A stretch of DNA of 64,000 nt from Capnocytophaga sp. oral taxon 878 (GCF_002999135.1 NZ_CP027229.1:434001-498000), one strand, 5' to 3'. Positions 15,977 through 25,757 are shown, counted from the stretch's first letter. A program made the numbers and translations. The notes: a model not told the origin generated them from the letters alone.

Positions 15977-16159
15977 ATGGCTAAAAAAGGAAATAGAATT
16001 CAGGTTATTTTGGAGTGCACTGAGCACAAAGAATCAGGTTTACCAGGAACTTCTCGTTATATCACTACCAAAAATAAAAAAAACACTCCCGATAGATTAG
16101 AACTTAAAAAGTTCAATCCTATTCTAAAAAAAGTAACCGTTCATAAAGAAATAAAATAA
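15977..16159 (+). CDS. rpmG: Ribosomal protein bL33
   Basis: 60 residues, usual length. Family signature [19 protein letters not shown] and the N-terminal [17 protein letters not shown] are clear. This is the form without the paired CxxC zinc ligands (a single Cys in ILECTEH). 50S subunit protein near the E site. 23 nt after rpmB, co-transcribed. Confidence 0.97.
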   Translation: MAKKGNRIQVILECTEHKESGLPGTSRYITTKNKKNTPDRLELKKFNPILKKVTVHKEIK

Positions 16160-16168
16160 TACAACGAT

Positions 16169-16321
16169 ATGGCAAAGAAAACAGTAGCAACCCTACAAGG
16201 GAAATCAAAAAAGCTTACTAAAGCTATCAAAATGGTGAAATCACCTAAAACAGGTGCTTACACTTTTGTAGAAAGTGTAATGGCTCCTGAACTTGTTGAT
16301 GAATTTTTGAAGAAGAAATAA
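16169..16321 (+). CDS. DUF4295 small basic protein
   Basis: 50-residue ORF beginning MAKKTVATLQGKSKKLTKAI and ending DEFLKKK. It matches the DUF4295 family, which in Bacteroidota almost always follows rpmG. Strongly basic at the N-terminus, so a ribosome- or RNA-associated role is plausible but unproven. 9 nt after the rpmG stop, before the operon terminator. Confidence 0.93.
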   Translation: MAKKTVATLQGKSKKLTKAIKMVKSPKTGAYTFVESVMAPELVDEFLKKK

Positions 16322-16350
16322 TTAAATTTTCTCTATTTTTATCATATCTA

Positions 16351-16378
16351 AAAAAAGCTGTCGTGAGACGGCTTTTTT
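16351..16378 (+). terminator. Terminator after DUF4295
   Basis: AAAAAAGCTGTC, 4-nt loop GTGA, GACGGCTTTTTT (one T-G wobble). Its T tract overlaps the -33 TTG of the ftsY promoter. Confidence 0.88.
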
Positions 16379-16406
16379 GCATATATCAACTTTTTTATTA
16401 CCTTTG
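16377..16406 (+). promoter_or_regulatory. ftsY promoter
   Basis: TTG at 16377-16379, 19-nt spacer, TACCTTTG at 16399-16406, a full consensus match, about 29 nt upstream of the ATG. Confidence 0.8.
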
Positions 16407-16434
16407 CACGTGATTTACAAAAAATATAAAAGTT

Positions 16435-17397
16435 ATGGCATTTCAATTTTTAAAGAACATTTTTTCAAAAGAAAAAAAAGAAACCTTGGATAAGGGGTTG
16501 GAAAAATCAAAGAATTCTTTTTTTGATAGGCTTGGAAAAGCACTTGTAGGAAAATCAAAGGTAGATGATGAGGTGTTAGATGACCTAGAAGAAGTGCTAA
16601 TTGCTAGTGATGTAGGAGTTAATACAACTCTTAAAATCATAGATCGAATTCAGGCACGAGTAGCTAAAGATAAGTATTTGGGTACTAATGAGCTAAATGC
16701 TATTTTACGGGAAGAAATAGCAGCACTACTTTCTGAAACACATACGGGTGAGGCTACTGATTTTGTTCTTCCTTTGGATGAAAAACCTTATGTAATGATG
16801 GTTGTAGGGGTAAATGGAGCTGGAAAAACTACAACTATAGGTAAATTAGCAAGTCAGTTTACGAAAAAAGGGCTTAAAGTAGTATTGGGTGCTGCTGACA
16901 CTTTTCGTGCAGCAGCTATTGATCAGTTACAAGTATGGGCAGATCGTACTGGAGTGCCAATGATTAAACAACAGTTAGGTAGTGACCCAGCTTCAGTAGC
17001 TTATGATACCTTGAGTTCGGCTGTGAAACAAAATGCTGATGTAGTAATTATTGATACAGCAGGGCGATTACATAATAAAATTAACCTTATGAATGAGCTG
17101 TCAAAAATTAAACGAGTGATGCAAAAGGTAATTCCAGATGCTCCTCATGAAGTGTTATTAGTACTAGATGGCTCAACGGGGCAAAATGCTTTTGAACAAG
17201 CTAAAGAATTCACAAAAGCTACTGAGGTGACAGCTTTGGCAGTTACTAAATTGGATGGAACAGCTAAGGGAGGAGTAGTGATAGGTATTTCAGATCAATT
17301 TCAAATTCCAGTAAAATATATAGGAGTAGGAGAGGGGATGGATGACCTGCAAATCTTTAATAAATATGAGTTTGTAGATTCTTTCTTCAAAGTTTAA
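16435..17397 (+). CDS. ftsY: Signal recognition particle receptor FtsY
   Basis: 320 residues, the short form with a reduced acidic A domain. N domain (about 25-105, DVGVNTTLKIIDRI) and G domain with GVNGAGKTTT (125-134), the insert-box GAADTFRAAAIDQL, DTAGR and TKLDGTAKGG. FtsY is the membrane-associated GTPase that docks SRP-ribosome complexes at the Sec translocon. Single gene with its own consensus promoter behind the DUF4295 terminator; rpmB-rpmG-DUF4295-ftsY is a conserved Bacteroidota order. Confidence 0.97.
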   Translation: MAFQFLKNIFSKEKKETLDKGLEKSKNSFFDRLGKALVGKSKVDDEVLDDLEEVLIASDVGVNTTLKIIDRIQARVAKDKYLGTNELNAILREEIAALLSETHTGEATDFVLPLDEKPYVMMVVGVNGAGKTTTIGKLASQFTKKGLKVVLGAADTFRAAAIDQLQVWADRTGVPMIKQQLGSDPASVAYDTLSSAVKQNADVVIIDTAGRLHNKINLMNELSKIKRVMQKVIPDAPHEVLLVLDGSTGQNAFEQAKEFTKATEVTALAVTKLDGTAKGGVVIGISDQFQIPVKYIGVGEGMDDLQIFNKYEFVDSFFKV

Positions 17398-17442
17398 AAA
17401 ATAAAAAAGAGCAAAGATTATTTTTTATCAAAAATAAATTCG

Positions 17443-17450
17443 TATATTTG
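17443..17450 (+). promoter_or_regulatory. -7 box for nqrA
   Basis: TATATTTG followed by CGCC, 34 nt before the nqrA ATG. No good TTG lies at the usual -33 spacing, so the promoter may be weak or activated. Confidence 0.6.
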
Positions 17451-17484
17451 CGCCTAATTTTAAAACTAACTAATATTATTAGAT

Positions 17485-18840
17485 ATGTCAAACGACATCC
17501 GCATTCGAAAAGGGTTAGACATACATTTGGAAGGCGAAGCTGATAAAACAACGCAACAGCTTCCGCTTGCACCTTTGTATGGAATTAAACCCATTGATTT
17601 TCACGGAATTATTCCTAAGCTATTACTGCGTGAGGGTAATGAAGTGAAAGCAGGTGAAGCACTATTCTTTTCAAAGAGTGATGAGCGTGTTCTATTTCCT
17701 TCTCCGGTAAGTGGTACCATTAAGGAGATTGTGAGAGGTGAAAGACGTAAGGTGTTAGAAATACACATTACTCCAAATCAAGAACAAGTTTTTAAAGACT
17801 ATGGAAAGAAAAATGTAAATGAGATGCAAGGTGAGGAGATTAAGGCACACCTTTTATCGTCAGGTTGTTGGCCTTTTATTAAACAACGTCCTTACGATGT
17901 GATTGCAAATCCTGATAGAAAGCCAAAGGCTATTTTTGTATCAGCTTGCAAAACTAATCCACTTGCTCCAGATTACGATTATGTGCTAAAAGGCAAAGAG
18001 GAAACACTACAAACAGCTCTTACAGCCTTAGCTAAACTCACCACAGGTAAAGTACACGTGTCTGTTTTTAAAAACAGCTCGTTATCACCTTTCCGCAACC
18101 TTAAGGACATAGAGGTGCACAATGTTACAGGACCACATCCAGCTGGGAATGTTAGTACACAGATTGCACAAATAAGTCCAATAAATAAGGGAGAAGTGAT
18201 ATGGGTAGTAACTCCTCAAGACTTGGTGGTGATAGGGGAACTCTTCCTTACAGGTAAACTTAATCTCACACGTACTGTAGCCCTTACAGGCTCACGCATT
18301 GAGAAGCCGCATTATGTTACTGTGCTTGCTGGTGCTCAAATTACTGGAGTAGTAGGAAGCCAAGTACAACAAGTTGGTAATACACGTATTATCAGTGGTG
18401 ATGTGCTTACAGGTACACAAGCGAGTGAAACAGGATTCTTAGGTTTCTACGACGACCAAATAACAGCTATTCCTGAAGGGAATGACTATGATTTATTTGG
18501 TTGGGCAAAACCTATAGCTAATAAAATTTCGCTTACACGTTCGCTTACCTTCTCTTGGTTAAATCCTAAGAAAAAATACAACTTGAACACCAATACTAAT
18601 GGTGAACACCGCGCTTTTGTGGTAACAGGTATGTATGAAGAAGTTTTCCCATTGAATATTTACCCTATGCAGTTGCTAAAAGCCTGCTTGTATAAGGATT
18701 TAGATGAATTGGAAAATTTAGGAGCTTATGAAGTAGCCCCTGAGGATTTTGCCCTTACTGAATTTGTGTGTGTGTCTAAACAACCACATCAACAAATCAT
18801 CAGAGACGGACTTGATTTAATGATGGCAGAATTAGGCTAA
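17485..18840 (+). CDS. nqrA: Na+-NQR subunit A
   Basis: 451 residues, usual length. Peripheral cytoplasmic subunit of the sodium-pumping NADH:quinone oxidoreductase, associated with quinone binding. The N-terminal IRIRKGLDIHLEGEA and the internal FFSKSDERVLFPSPVSGTI are typical. First gene of the nqr locus but separated from nqrB by three unrelated genes (18875-21004), whereas nqrA-F are normally contiguous. Confidence 0.96.
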   Translation: MSNDIRIRKGLDIHLEGEADKTTQQLPLAPLYGIKPIDFHGIIPKLLLREGNEVKAGEALFFSKSDERVLFPSPVSGTIKEIVRGERRKVLEIHITPNQEQVFKDYGKKNVNEMQGEEIKAHLLSSGCWPFIKQRPYDVIANPDRKPKAIFVSACKTNPLAPDYDYVLKGKEETLQTALTALAKLTTGKVHVSVFKNSSLSPFRNLKDIEVHNVTGPHPAGNVSTQIAQISPINKGEVIWVVTPQDLVVIGELFLTGKLNLTRTVALTGSRIEKPHYVTVLAGAQITGVVGSQVQQVGNTRIISGDVLTGTQASETGFLGFYDDQITAIPEGNDYDLFGWAKPIANKISLTRSLTFSWLNPKKKYNLNTNTNGEHRAFVVTGMYEEVFPLNIYPMQLLKACLYKDLDELENLGAYEVAPEDFALTEFVCVSKQPHQQIIRDGLDLMMAELG

Positions 18841-18874
18841 TAGTTTATAAAGTAAGAATTTTACCTTTTTAACG

Positions 18875-19561
18875 ATGAGTTATACAGAAGAACAATACAA
18901 AGCACAATTTGAAGAAGAAGATGCTGTAGGGTGGGAGGCTATGGATGAGGCTTTATTGAAGGTTTATCCTGAGCAAGAGCCTCGTCATTATGGTACTATT
19001 CTAAAATATATGTTGGGAGGTGAAGACCCGCTTGATGGTATTAGTATCTACGACAACCACGAGCAAACTTTCCACCGTCATATAGTTTCTTATGGAATGA
19101 GTGAGTTGTATTATTCTCCTGAAAGTGCTGAAAATGAATTTAGTGGTTGGGGGTTTGAGTTTACTTTCCGCGTGGTACCTTTTGAAGGAGATAAAAATGC
19201 GGAAGGAGCTAAAAACGAACCTTCTTGGGCTATGAATATGATGCAGAATTTAGCGCGTTATGTATTCAATAGCAAAAAATGGTTTGAAGCCTATCACTTT
19301 ATTCCAGCCAATGGTCCTATACGTTTGGAATGCGACACCAAGTTAGTAGGGATAGCCTTTGCACCCGATCCTCAGTTGGGTACGATTGAAACTCCTAATG
19401 GTGAGATAGCTTTTTTACAAATGGTAGCGATTACACAACAAGAATTGGATTGGCTGTATAAAGATCCTACTACCGATAGAGTAGAGGAACTCATTAATAA
19501 GATCAGAGAAGACAATCCATTGCTCATCACCGATTTAGAAAGGCAAAATTCGTATGTGTAA
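18875..19561 (+). CDS. SUFU (suppressor of fused) domain protein
   Basis: 228 residues, one SUFU domain: PEQEPRHYGTILKYMLGGED, ISIYDNHEQTFHRHIVSYGM, FEFTFRVVP and the C-terminal FLQMVAITQQELDWL. No signal peptide, so cytoplasmic. Bacterial SUFU-domain proteins are best known from comparative genomics as predicted immunity proteins of polymorphic toxin systems; no experiment here shows this. It sits 34 nt after nqrA and 54 nt before a membrane protein gene, on the same strand, so it should be transcribed with nqr. Its base composition is close to that of nqrA. Confidence 0.88.
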   Translation: MSYTEEQYKAQFEEEDAVGWEAMDEALLKVYPEQEPRHYGTILKYMLGGEDPLDGISIYDNHEQTFHRHIVSYGMSELYYSPESAENEFSGWGFEFTFRVVPFEGDKNAEGAKNEPSWAMNMMQNLARYVFNSKKWFEAYHFIPANGPIRLECDTKLVGIAFAPDPQLGTIETPNGEIAFLQMVAITQQELDWLYKDPTTDRVEELINKIREDNPLLITDLERQNSYV

Positions 19562-19615
19562 ACATATAAATTTATAGATACAATAAGTAAACAGTTTTAA
19601 AAAAAAAAACAGAAT

Positions 19616-20491
19616 ATGTCAAACTATTACAAGCCTTCGGGCAAATTTTCACCATTATCATTTGTATATTTATTATTAGTTTGTGCAGTAGTATTACCTA
19701 TATTAGCAGCTATTTATGCTTATGCTATATGGTATATACCATTTGTATATCTTAACTTTTTGGTTACAGCAGGTTTTGGTTTTGTTATTGCTATTGCAGT
19801 TGGGCAAATAGTAATTAAGATAGGTAAAGTCCGTAATTATGGCTTAGCTATTTTCTTTGCTCTTATAGCATCACTTGTAGCTTATTACTTACAATGGATA
19901 GTATGGGCTGATTTAGCTATTAATACAGGTGAAGTAATTGGTAATAAAAAAATAGGTGTTGCAGTAAGCAATGTGCAATTTGATCAATTACTTTATTTAT
20001 TAGCAAATCCGTCAGAACTTTTTGGATTGATAGGTCTTATCAATGAAGAAGGGACATGGGGCTTTAAAGGTTCCGTAGTAACAGGTACTTTCCTTACTAT
20101 TATTTGGGTGATAGAGTTTTTGATTATCGTAATAATAGCTGTAATAGGTTCGATAGCACGTTCTAAAGAACCCTTTAATGAAACTCTTGATGAGTGGTTT
20201 AAAGAAGAAGAATTACCAGTTTTTTCTTATATAGAAAATTCTAATAACTTTAAACAATTAGCAGAACAAGGTAATTGGGAAGAATTAGGAACTACTATTG
20301 AAAAAGGTAATCAAGATCAAAGTCATAGTGTTTTTACTTTGTTTGCTTCTGGTAATGAATATTACATTTCAGTAACTAATGAAAAAGCTAAGGTAGCTAA
20401 GAAAGATAAAGTAGAGTTTGATACAGATAATTTTATAGAATATCTACGTATTGATAAAACTGTTTACGATATGCTAAAGTCAAAAGCTTAA
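19616..20491 (+). CDS. Unknown polytopic membrane protein inside the nqr locus
   Basis: 291 residues. Four hydrophobic segments (about 14-38, 42-65, 72-92 and 155-182) and a C-terminal soluble tail of about 100 residues rich in acidic and aromatic residues (IENSNNFKQLAEQGNWEELG). No family recognised. AT-richer than the flanking nqr genes, and preceded by an 11-A run just before the ATG. The next gene (ClbS/DfsB-like) starts 6 nt after its stop, so the two are probably translated together. Confidence 0.8.
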   Translation: MSNYYKPSGKFSPLSFVYLLLVCAVVLPILAAIYAYAIWYIPFVYLNFLVTAGFGFVIAIAVGQIVIKIGKVRNYGLAIFFALIASLVAYYLQWIVWADLAINTGEVIGNKKIGVAVSNVQFDQLLYLLANPSELFGLIGLINEEGTWGFKGSVVTGTFLTIIWVIEFLIIVIIAVIGSIARSKEPFNETLDEWFKEEELPVFSYIENSNNFKQLAEQGNWEELGTTIEKGNQDQSHSVFTLFASGNEYYISVTNEKAKVAKKDKVEFDTDNFIEYLRIDKTVYDMLKSKA

Positions 20492-20497
20492 ATTAAA

Positions 20498-21004
20498 ATG
20501 GCAAGACCTGCAACGAAAATAGATTTAGAGTTTTTAGCTAAAGAAAATTACCAAAAGTTACTTTCTTTGATAGAAACACTACCTGAGGGGCAGCGAGAAG
20601 ACTCCTTTCCAGAAGGTACAATGAATAGAAATATTCGCGATGTTATAGGACACTTATATCATTGGCATTTATTATTCCTAAATTGGTATGAGGTAGGAAT
20701 GCGAGGTGAGAAACCTAAAATACCTAAAGAGGGTTATACTTTTTCTGATACTCCTAAACTCAACCGAGAAATATGGGAGCAATGTCAAAAAGTATCACTT
20801 GCTGAGATACTCTCCCTTTTTGAAGCTTCTCATAATAAAGTGTTTCAACTTATACAGAAACACTCAGATGAAGAGCTTTTTACCAAAAAGAAGTATCATT
20901 GGACGGGTACAACCTCACTTGGCTCTTACTTAGTTTCGGCAACATCAAGTCATTATGATTGGGCTTTAAAACTAATTCGCAAATCAATAAAAAGAAATAA
21001 TTAA
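20498..21004 (+). CDS. ClbS/DfsB-family four-helix protein
   Basis: 168 residues. The N-terminal MARPATKIDLEFLAKENYQK, the middle VIGHLYHWHLLFLNWYEVG and the late WTGTTSLGSYLVSATSSHYDWA are characteristic of the ClbS/DfsB group of the DinB-like superfamily. ClbS protects colibactin producers by hydrolysing the toxin's cyclopropane warhead; most family members are uncharacterised. No colibactin genes are visible here. Conserved His residues (HLYHWHLLF) may bind metal. 16 nt before nqrB. Confidence 0.87.
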   Translation: MARPATKIDLEFLAKENYQKLLSLIETLPEGQREDSFPEGTMNRNIRDVIGHLYHWHLLFLNWYEVGMRGEKPKIPKEGYTFSDTPKLNREIWEQCQKVSLAEILSLFEASHNKVFQLIQKHSDEELFTKKKYHWTGTTSLGSYLVSATSSHYDWALKLIRKSIKRNN

Positions 21005-21020
21005 CTTATTCATTAAGAAA

Positions 21021-22250
21021 ATGAGTTTAAAAAGTAAATTAAATACATTAAAAGAAAAGTATAAAGGAACTAAGATGGAGACCACTTTCAATGCGCTCCA
21101 CACTTTCCTTTATACGCCTAATGAGGTAACTCACGGAGGTACCCATATTAAGGCTGCCGACGACCTAAAACGAACAATGAATATGGTGGTTTTAGCACTC
21201 ATTCCTTGTTTGATTTTTGGTATTTTCAATACAGGTTACCAGCACGAAGTGGCTTTTGGTCACTTAACGCATCCTGCTGAAGGCTTAGCTTTCTGTAGTG
21301 GTGATTTTTGGAGCTGGACAAACTTCTGTATTGGTTTTATTAAAGTACTTCCTTTAGTAGTCGTTTCGTATGTGGTAGGTTTGGGCATTGAGTTTATCTT
21401 TGCTACTATCCGCGGTCACGAAGTAGAAGAAGGATATTTAGTAACTGGTATGTTAGTACCTCTTATCGTTCCTATAGATATTCCTCTTTGGATGCTTGCT
21501 GTGGCAGTAGCCTTTGGAGTAATCATTGGTAAAGAGGTATTTGGGGGTACAGGTATGAATATCTTAAACCCTGCACTTACCATTCGCGCTTTCTTATTCT
21601 TTGCTTATCCTACTTCAATGACAGGGGATAAAGTATGGGTAACTGGCGTATTAGGTCGTTCTAAAGAAATCGCTGCAGGTGCAAACTTAGATGCGGTTTC
21701 AGGAGAAACTATCTTAGGTAACTTGGCACAAGGGCACTCTATTCACTACACCGATTCTGACCTCCTTTTCGGGTTTATCCCAGGTTCAGTAGGTGAAACT
21801 TCTACAATTCTTATCCTCTTAGCAGGTTTATTCCTCATCTATACCAAAATCGCTTCTTGGCGTGTAATGGTGAGTATGTTTGTAGGAGCTTGGGTAATGG
21901 GATTAATTTTCAATACTTTAGCGCCAAATATGGTAGGCACTTCATTCCACGCTATTTGGAGTATACCAGCTTATCAACACTTGCTCATTGGAGGTTTAGC
22001 ATTTGGAGCTGTATTTATGGCTACCGACCCAGTAACCGCAGCACAAACAAATACAGGTAAGTATATCTACGGATTCTTAGCAGGTTTCATAGCAATTGCT
22101 ATCCGTTGCTTCAACCCTGCTTATCCTGAAGGGGTAATGCTCGCTATCCTATTGATGAATGTACTAGCTCCTACTATCGACCACTTTGTAGTACAAGCTA
22201 ATGTATCTCGTCGTAAAAAACGTTTAAAAACAGTTACTAAAACCGCATAA
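21021..22250 (+). CDS. nqrB: Na+-NQR subunit B
   Basis: 409 residues, membrane subunit with about ten hydrophobic segments. It carries covalent FMN on the Thr of an SGxT motif, seen here as SGET with Thr230, and contributes to the sodium channel and ubiquinone or menaquinone site. Codon use is richer in C-ending codons than in the three inserted upstream genes. 3 nt before nqrC. Confidence 0.96.
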   Translation: MSLKSKLNTLKEKYKGTKMETTFNALHTFLYTPNEVTHGGTHIKAADDLKRTMNMVVLALIPCLIFGIFNTGYQHEVAFGHLTHPAEGLAFCSGDFWSWTNFCIGFIKVLPLVVVSYVVGLGIEFIFATIRGHEVEEGYLVTGMLVPLIVPIDIPLWMLAVAVAFGVIIGKEVFGGTGMNILNPALTIRAFLFFAYPTSMTGDKVWVTGVLGRSKEIAAGANLDAVSGETILGNLAQGHSIHYTDSDLLFGFIPGSVGETSTILILLAGLFLIYTKIASWRVMVSMFVGAWVMGLIFNTLAPNMVGTSFHAIWSIPAYQHLLIGGLAFGAVFMATDPVTAAQTNTGKYIYGFLAGFIAIAIRCFNPAYPEGVMLAILLMNVLAPTIDHFVVQANVSRRKKRLKTVTKTA

Positions 22251-22253
22251 ATT

Positions 22254-22991
22254 ATGGCAGTAAAAACAGAAAGTAATTCGTATACAGTGATTTTCGCCAT
22301 TATAATGGTGGTAATCGTAGGAGCTTTGCTCGCTGGTATTTCATCAGCATTGAGCAGTGATATCAGTAACAATAAAAAGTTAGAAAAGAAACAAAACATT
22401 CTCTATGCTATGGGAGTAAATCACAACCAAGGTGAGCTTGGAGGAGGTAAAGTAGAGTTTCTTTCTACCACTGATGCTGAAAAAGAGTTCCCTAACTATG
22501 TGAAAGAACAATACCTTATCAAAGGAAATACCGCTGAGAAAGTAGAAGGTGTAAACGACCTTATCAACTTCAACGGTCATCGTGAAGGTCTGCCTCTTTA
22601 TGTAGGTGAAAAAGATGGAACTACACTCTATATCATTCCCGTAAATGGACGTGGTTTATGGGATGCTATTTGGGGATATATAGCCGTAGATAAAGATCTT
22701 GTTGTACGTGGCGTTTTCTTCGACCATAAAGGAGAAACTGCCGGTTTAGGGGCTAATATCAAAGAACGTTTCTTTATGGACGACTTTATTGGGGAACACC
22801 TCTTAGATGCTACAGGTAACTTCCAAAGCATTCAAATTTCAAAAAGCAATGGCGACCCTGAAAACAAACGTAAAGAAGATGGTAAAGTAGACGCTATCGC
22901 TGGCTCAACCCTCACAGGAAATGGAGTACAAAATATGATACGCGATGGCTTAGAGCCTTATATATCCTATATTAAAAGTTTAAATAAATAA
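22254..22991 (+). CDS. nqrC: Na+-NQR subunit C
   Basis: 245 residues. One N-terminal membrane segment (about 10-31) and a periplasmic FMN-binding domain. The flavinylation motif is visible as DAIAGSTLTGNGVQ near residue 222, the Thr carrying FMN through a phosphoester bond. The required ApbE flavin transferase is not in this window. Confidence 0.96.
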   Translation: MAVKTESNSYTVIFAIIMVVIVGALLAGISSALSSDISNNKKLEKKQNILYAMGVNHNQGELGGGKVEFLSTTDAEKEFPNYVKEQYLIKGNTAEKVEGVNDLINFNGHREGLPLYVGEKDGTTLYIIPVNGRGLWDAIWGYIAVDKDLVVRGVFFDHKGETAGLGANIKERFFMDDFIGEHLLDATGNFQSIQISKSNGDPENKRKEDGKVDAIAGSTLTGNGVQNMIRDGLEPYISYIKSLNK

Positions 22992-22995
22992 GACT

Positions 22996-23643
22996 ATGGG
23001 ACTATCAAAAAAAGATACAAAATTAGTAACTGACCCTTTATGGGATAACAACCCCGTAACGGTACAAGTGTTGGGTATCTGTTCTGCTTTGGCAATTACA
23101 GCCCAACTGAAAGCCGCTATCGTAATGAGCCTTTCCTTTACCTTTGTACTTGTAATGGGTAACGTAACCATTTCTTTGCTTAGAAATGTAATACCACCTA
23201 AAATCCGTATCATCGCTCAGCTAATTGTAGCAGCTGCTTTGGTAATCGTGGTGGACTTTGTGCTTAAAGCCTATGTGTACGACCTTAGCAAACAGCTATC
23301 AGTATATGTAGGGCTTATCATTACCAACTGTATTTTGATGGGACGTTTTGAGGCGTTTGCCTTGGGTAACCCTCCAGGAAAATCGTTCTTAGATGCTATT
23401 GGTAATGCAGGTGGTTATTCTATCGCTTTGCTTATCGTTGCTTTTTTCCGTGAACTATTAGGTTCTGGTACTTTGCTCGGTTTCCAAGTATTAGGAGACC
23501 CTATCAAAAAAACGGGAGCTTATGCATTAGGCTATGAGAACAACGGTTTTATGTTGTTAGCACCTATGGCTTTGGTAACCTATGGTATAGTAGTGTGGGT
23601 ACAACGCTCACGTAACAAAGCCTTGATAGAAGACAGTCATTAA
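22996..23643 (+). CDS. nqrD: Na+-NQR subunit D
   Basis: 215 residues, six hydrophobic segments. NqrD/RnfE family, with TNCILMGRFEAFALGNPPGK as the diagnostic stretch; the Cys in TNCILMG is one of the ligands of the [2Fe-2S] centre shared between NqrD and NqrE. Follows nqrC after 4 nt. Confidence 0.96.
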   Translation: MGLSKKDTKLVTDPLWDNNPVTVQVLGICSALAITAQLKAAIVMSLSFTFVLVMGNVTISLLRNVIPPKIRIIAQLIVAAALVIVVDFVLKAYVYDLSKQLSVYVGLIITNCILMGRFEAFALGNPPGKSFLDAIGNAGGYSIALLIVAFFRELLGSGTLLGFQVLGDPIKKTGAYALGYENNGFMLLAPMALVTYGIVVWVQRSRNKALIEDSH

Positions 23644-23663
23644 TCATTTAAAAAGAAAAGAAA

Positions 23664-24410
23664 ATGTTAGAATATTTAACACTGATTTTTAAATCAATAT
23701 TCGTTGAGAATATGATTTTCGCTACCTTCTTAGGTATGTGTTCGTACTTGGCTGTATCTAAAAAAGTATCTACTGCCATAGGCTTAGGAGCTGCCGTTAT
23801 ATTCGTACAAACTCTTACTGTACCTATGAACTGGCTACTTAATGAGTACATACTCAAAGAGGGTGCTTTGCGTTGGTTAGGCGAAGAGTACGCTAATTAC
23901 GATTTGAGCTTCCTTACTTATATCTTGTTCATTGCTACGGTTGCAACAATGGTACAGTTAGTAGAGATTATAGTAGAGAAATTCTCACCATCTTTGTATA
24001 ACTCATTGGGTATCTTCTTACCTTTGATAGCGGTAAACTGTGCTATCTTAGGGGGGTCTCTCTTTATGCAATCACGTGCTGAAGTAATTCACTCATTCGG
24101 TCTTTCAGTAGCCTATGGAGTGAGTTCAGGATTGGGTTGGGCTATCGCTATCTTAGCATTGGCTGCTATTCGTGAGAAAATACGTTATTCACACGTGCCT
24201 GCACCTTTGCGCGGCTTAGGTATCACCTTCATCATCACAGGTCTTATGGCTATCGGCTTTATGAGCTTTGGTGGCATGCTTACAGGTGGTAGCAGCAAAA
24301 AAGAAGAAGCTAAAGAAGCTCCTAAACAAGAGACTACTATCCAACAAGAAGTTAAAACTGATAAATTAGCTCATAACACAAAAGATTTAAGCAATGATAT
24401 TAGCAAGTGA
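23664..24410 (+). CDS. nqrE: Na+-NQR subunit E with C-terminal tail
   Basis: 248 residues against about 200 for typical NqrE. The six-TM core (about 1-205) is normal and has the mirrored cysteine motifs [12 protein letters not shown] and AVNCAILGG. The last 45 residues form a charged Lys/Glu-rich tail ([20 protein letters not shown]) whose end overlaps the first 17 nt of nqrF. The tail should be cytoplasmic or periplasmic and disordered. Confidence 0.94.
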   Translation: MLEYLTLIFKSIFVENMIFATFLGMCSYLAVSKKVSTAIGLGAAVIFVQTLTVPMNWLLNEYILKEGALRWLGEEYANYDLSFLTYILFIATVATMVQLVEIIVEKFSPSLYNSLGIFLPLIAVNCAILGGSLFMQSRAEVIHSFGLSVAYGVSSGLGWAIAILALAAIREKIRYSHVPAPLRGLGITFIITGLMAIGFMSFGGMLTGGSSKKEEAKEAPKQETTIQQEVKTDKLAHNTKDLSNDISK

Positions 24411-25707
24411 AATATTAACAACTATTGCAGTAACGGTGATAGGATTATTAGTTGTAATCCTATTGTTGGTTGCTATTTTGCTTTACGTAAAACAGAAACT
24501 AACCCCATCGGGACCTGTAAAAATTACTATCAATAACGAAAAAGTAGTTGAAGTGCCTCTTGGAGGTTCACTGCTCTCTACTTTAGGTAACGAAAAGATT
24601 TTCTTGCCATCAGCTTGTGGTGGTAAAGGGTCTTGTTTACAATGTGAATGCCACGTATACGAAGGTGGGGGAGAAGCACTCCCTACCGAAACTCCTCACT
24701 TTACTAAAAAAGAATTGAAAGAAGGAGTGCGTTTGGCTTGCCAAGTGAAAGTAAAACAAGATATGAAAATTGGGGTGCCAGAACAAGTGTTTGGTATCAA
24801 GAAATGGCAAGCTACTGTAGTGCGTAACTACAACGTTGCCTCTTTCATCAAAGAGTTTGTGGTAGAAATCCCTGAGGATATGGACTATAAACCAGGGGGA
24901 TACATCCAAATTGAAATCCCACCTTGTGAGGTAAAATACTCCGATATCGATATCACTGCACACCCTGTAGAACACCCAGGTGAACCCGATAAGTTCAAAA
25001 TGGAATGGGATAAGTTCAAGCTATGGCCATTGGTGATGAAAAATACTGAGCCTGCTGAACGTGCCTACTCTATGGCTTCTTACCCTGCTGAAGGACGTGA
25101 GATTATGCTAAACGTACGTATTGCTACCCCTCCGTTCGACAGAGCTAAAGGAGGTTGGATGGACGTAAACCCTGGGGTTGCTTCATCATACATCTTCTCT
25201 CGAAAACCAGGTGATAAGGTAACTATCTCAGGCCCTTATGGTGAGTTCTTTATCAACGAATCTAATGCAGAGATGTTATACGTAGGAGGGGGTGCAGGTA
25301 TGGCGCCTATGCGTTCGCACTTGTACCACCTATTCAAAACCTTAAGGACAGGACGTATTGTAACTTATTGGTATGGAGGTCGTTCAAAACGTGAGTTGTT
25401 CTATGTAGAGCATTTCCGTGAATTAGAGCGTGAATTCCCTAACTTTAAGTTCTTTATCGTGCTTTCTGAACCACTACCAGAGGATAATTGGAAAGTGAAG
25501 AAAGATATACACGATACCGAAGGTGATGGTTTCTTAGGATTTGTTCACAACGCTGTAATTGAGCAGTATTTGAGCAAACACGATACCCCAGAAGATATAG
25601 AATTGTACTTCTGCGGTCCTCCAATGATGAACAAAGCTGTTCAGAAAATGGGGCAAGACTTTGGTATGCCTGATGAAAACATCCGTTTCGACGACTTTGG
25701 TGGTTAA
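24394..25707 (+). CDS. nqrF: Na+-NQR subunit F, NADH dehydrogenase flavoprotein
   Basis: 437 residues. N-terminal membrane helix (about 8-32), a ferredoxin domain with Cys75, Cys81, Cys84 and Cys116 as [2Fe-2S] ligands ([14 protein letters not shown]), then an FAD domain (RAYSMASYP) and an NADH domain ([23 protein letters not shown]). This is the electron entry point of the complex. The start lies inside the tail of nqrE; the operon ends at the terminator at 25726. Confidence 0.96.
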   Translation: MILASEILTTIAVTVIGLLVVILLLVAILLYVKQKLTPSGPVKITINNEKVVEVPLGGSLLSTLGNEKIFLPSACGGKGSCLQCECHVYEGGGEALPTETPHFTKKELKEGVRLACQVKVKQDMKIGVPEQVFGIKKWQATVVRNYNVASFIKEFVVEIPEDMDYKPGGYIQIEIPPCEVKYSDIDITAHPVEHPGEPDKFKMEWDKFKLWPLVMKNTEPAERAYSMASYPAEGREIMLNVRIATPPFDRAKGGWMDVNPGVASSYIFSRKPGDKVTISGPYGEFFINESNAEMLYVGGGAGMAPMRSHLYHLFKTLRTGRIVTYWYGGRSKRELFYVEHFRELEREFPNFKFFIVLSEPLPEDNWKVKKDIHDTEGDGFLGFVHNAVIEQYLSKHDTPEDIELYFCGPPMMNKAVQKMGQDFGMPDENIRFDDFGG

Positions 25708-25725
25708 TAACTACCTACATTATAC

Positions 25726-25757
25726 AAAAATCCGACTTAGTAATAGGTCGGATTTTT
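25726..25757 (+). terminator. Terminator of the nqr operon
   Basis: AAAAATCCGAC and GTCGGATTTTT around a 10-nt loop, with a T tract after it. Confidence 0.9.
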
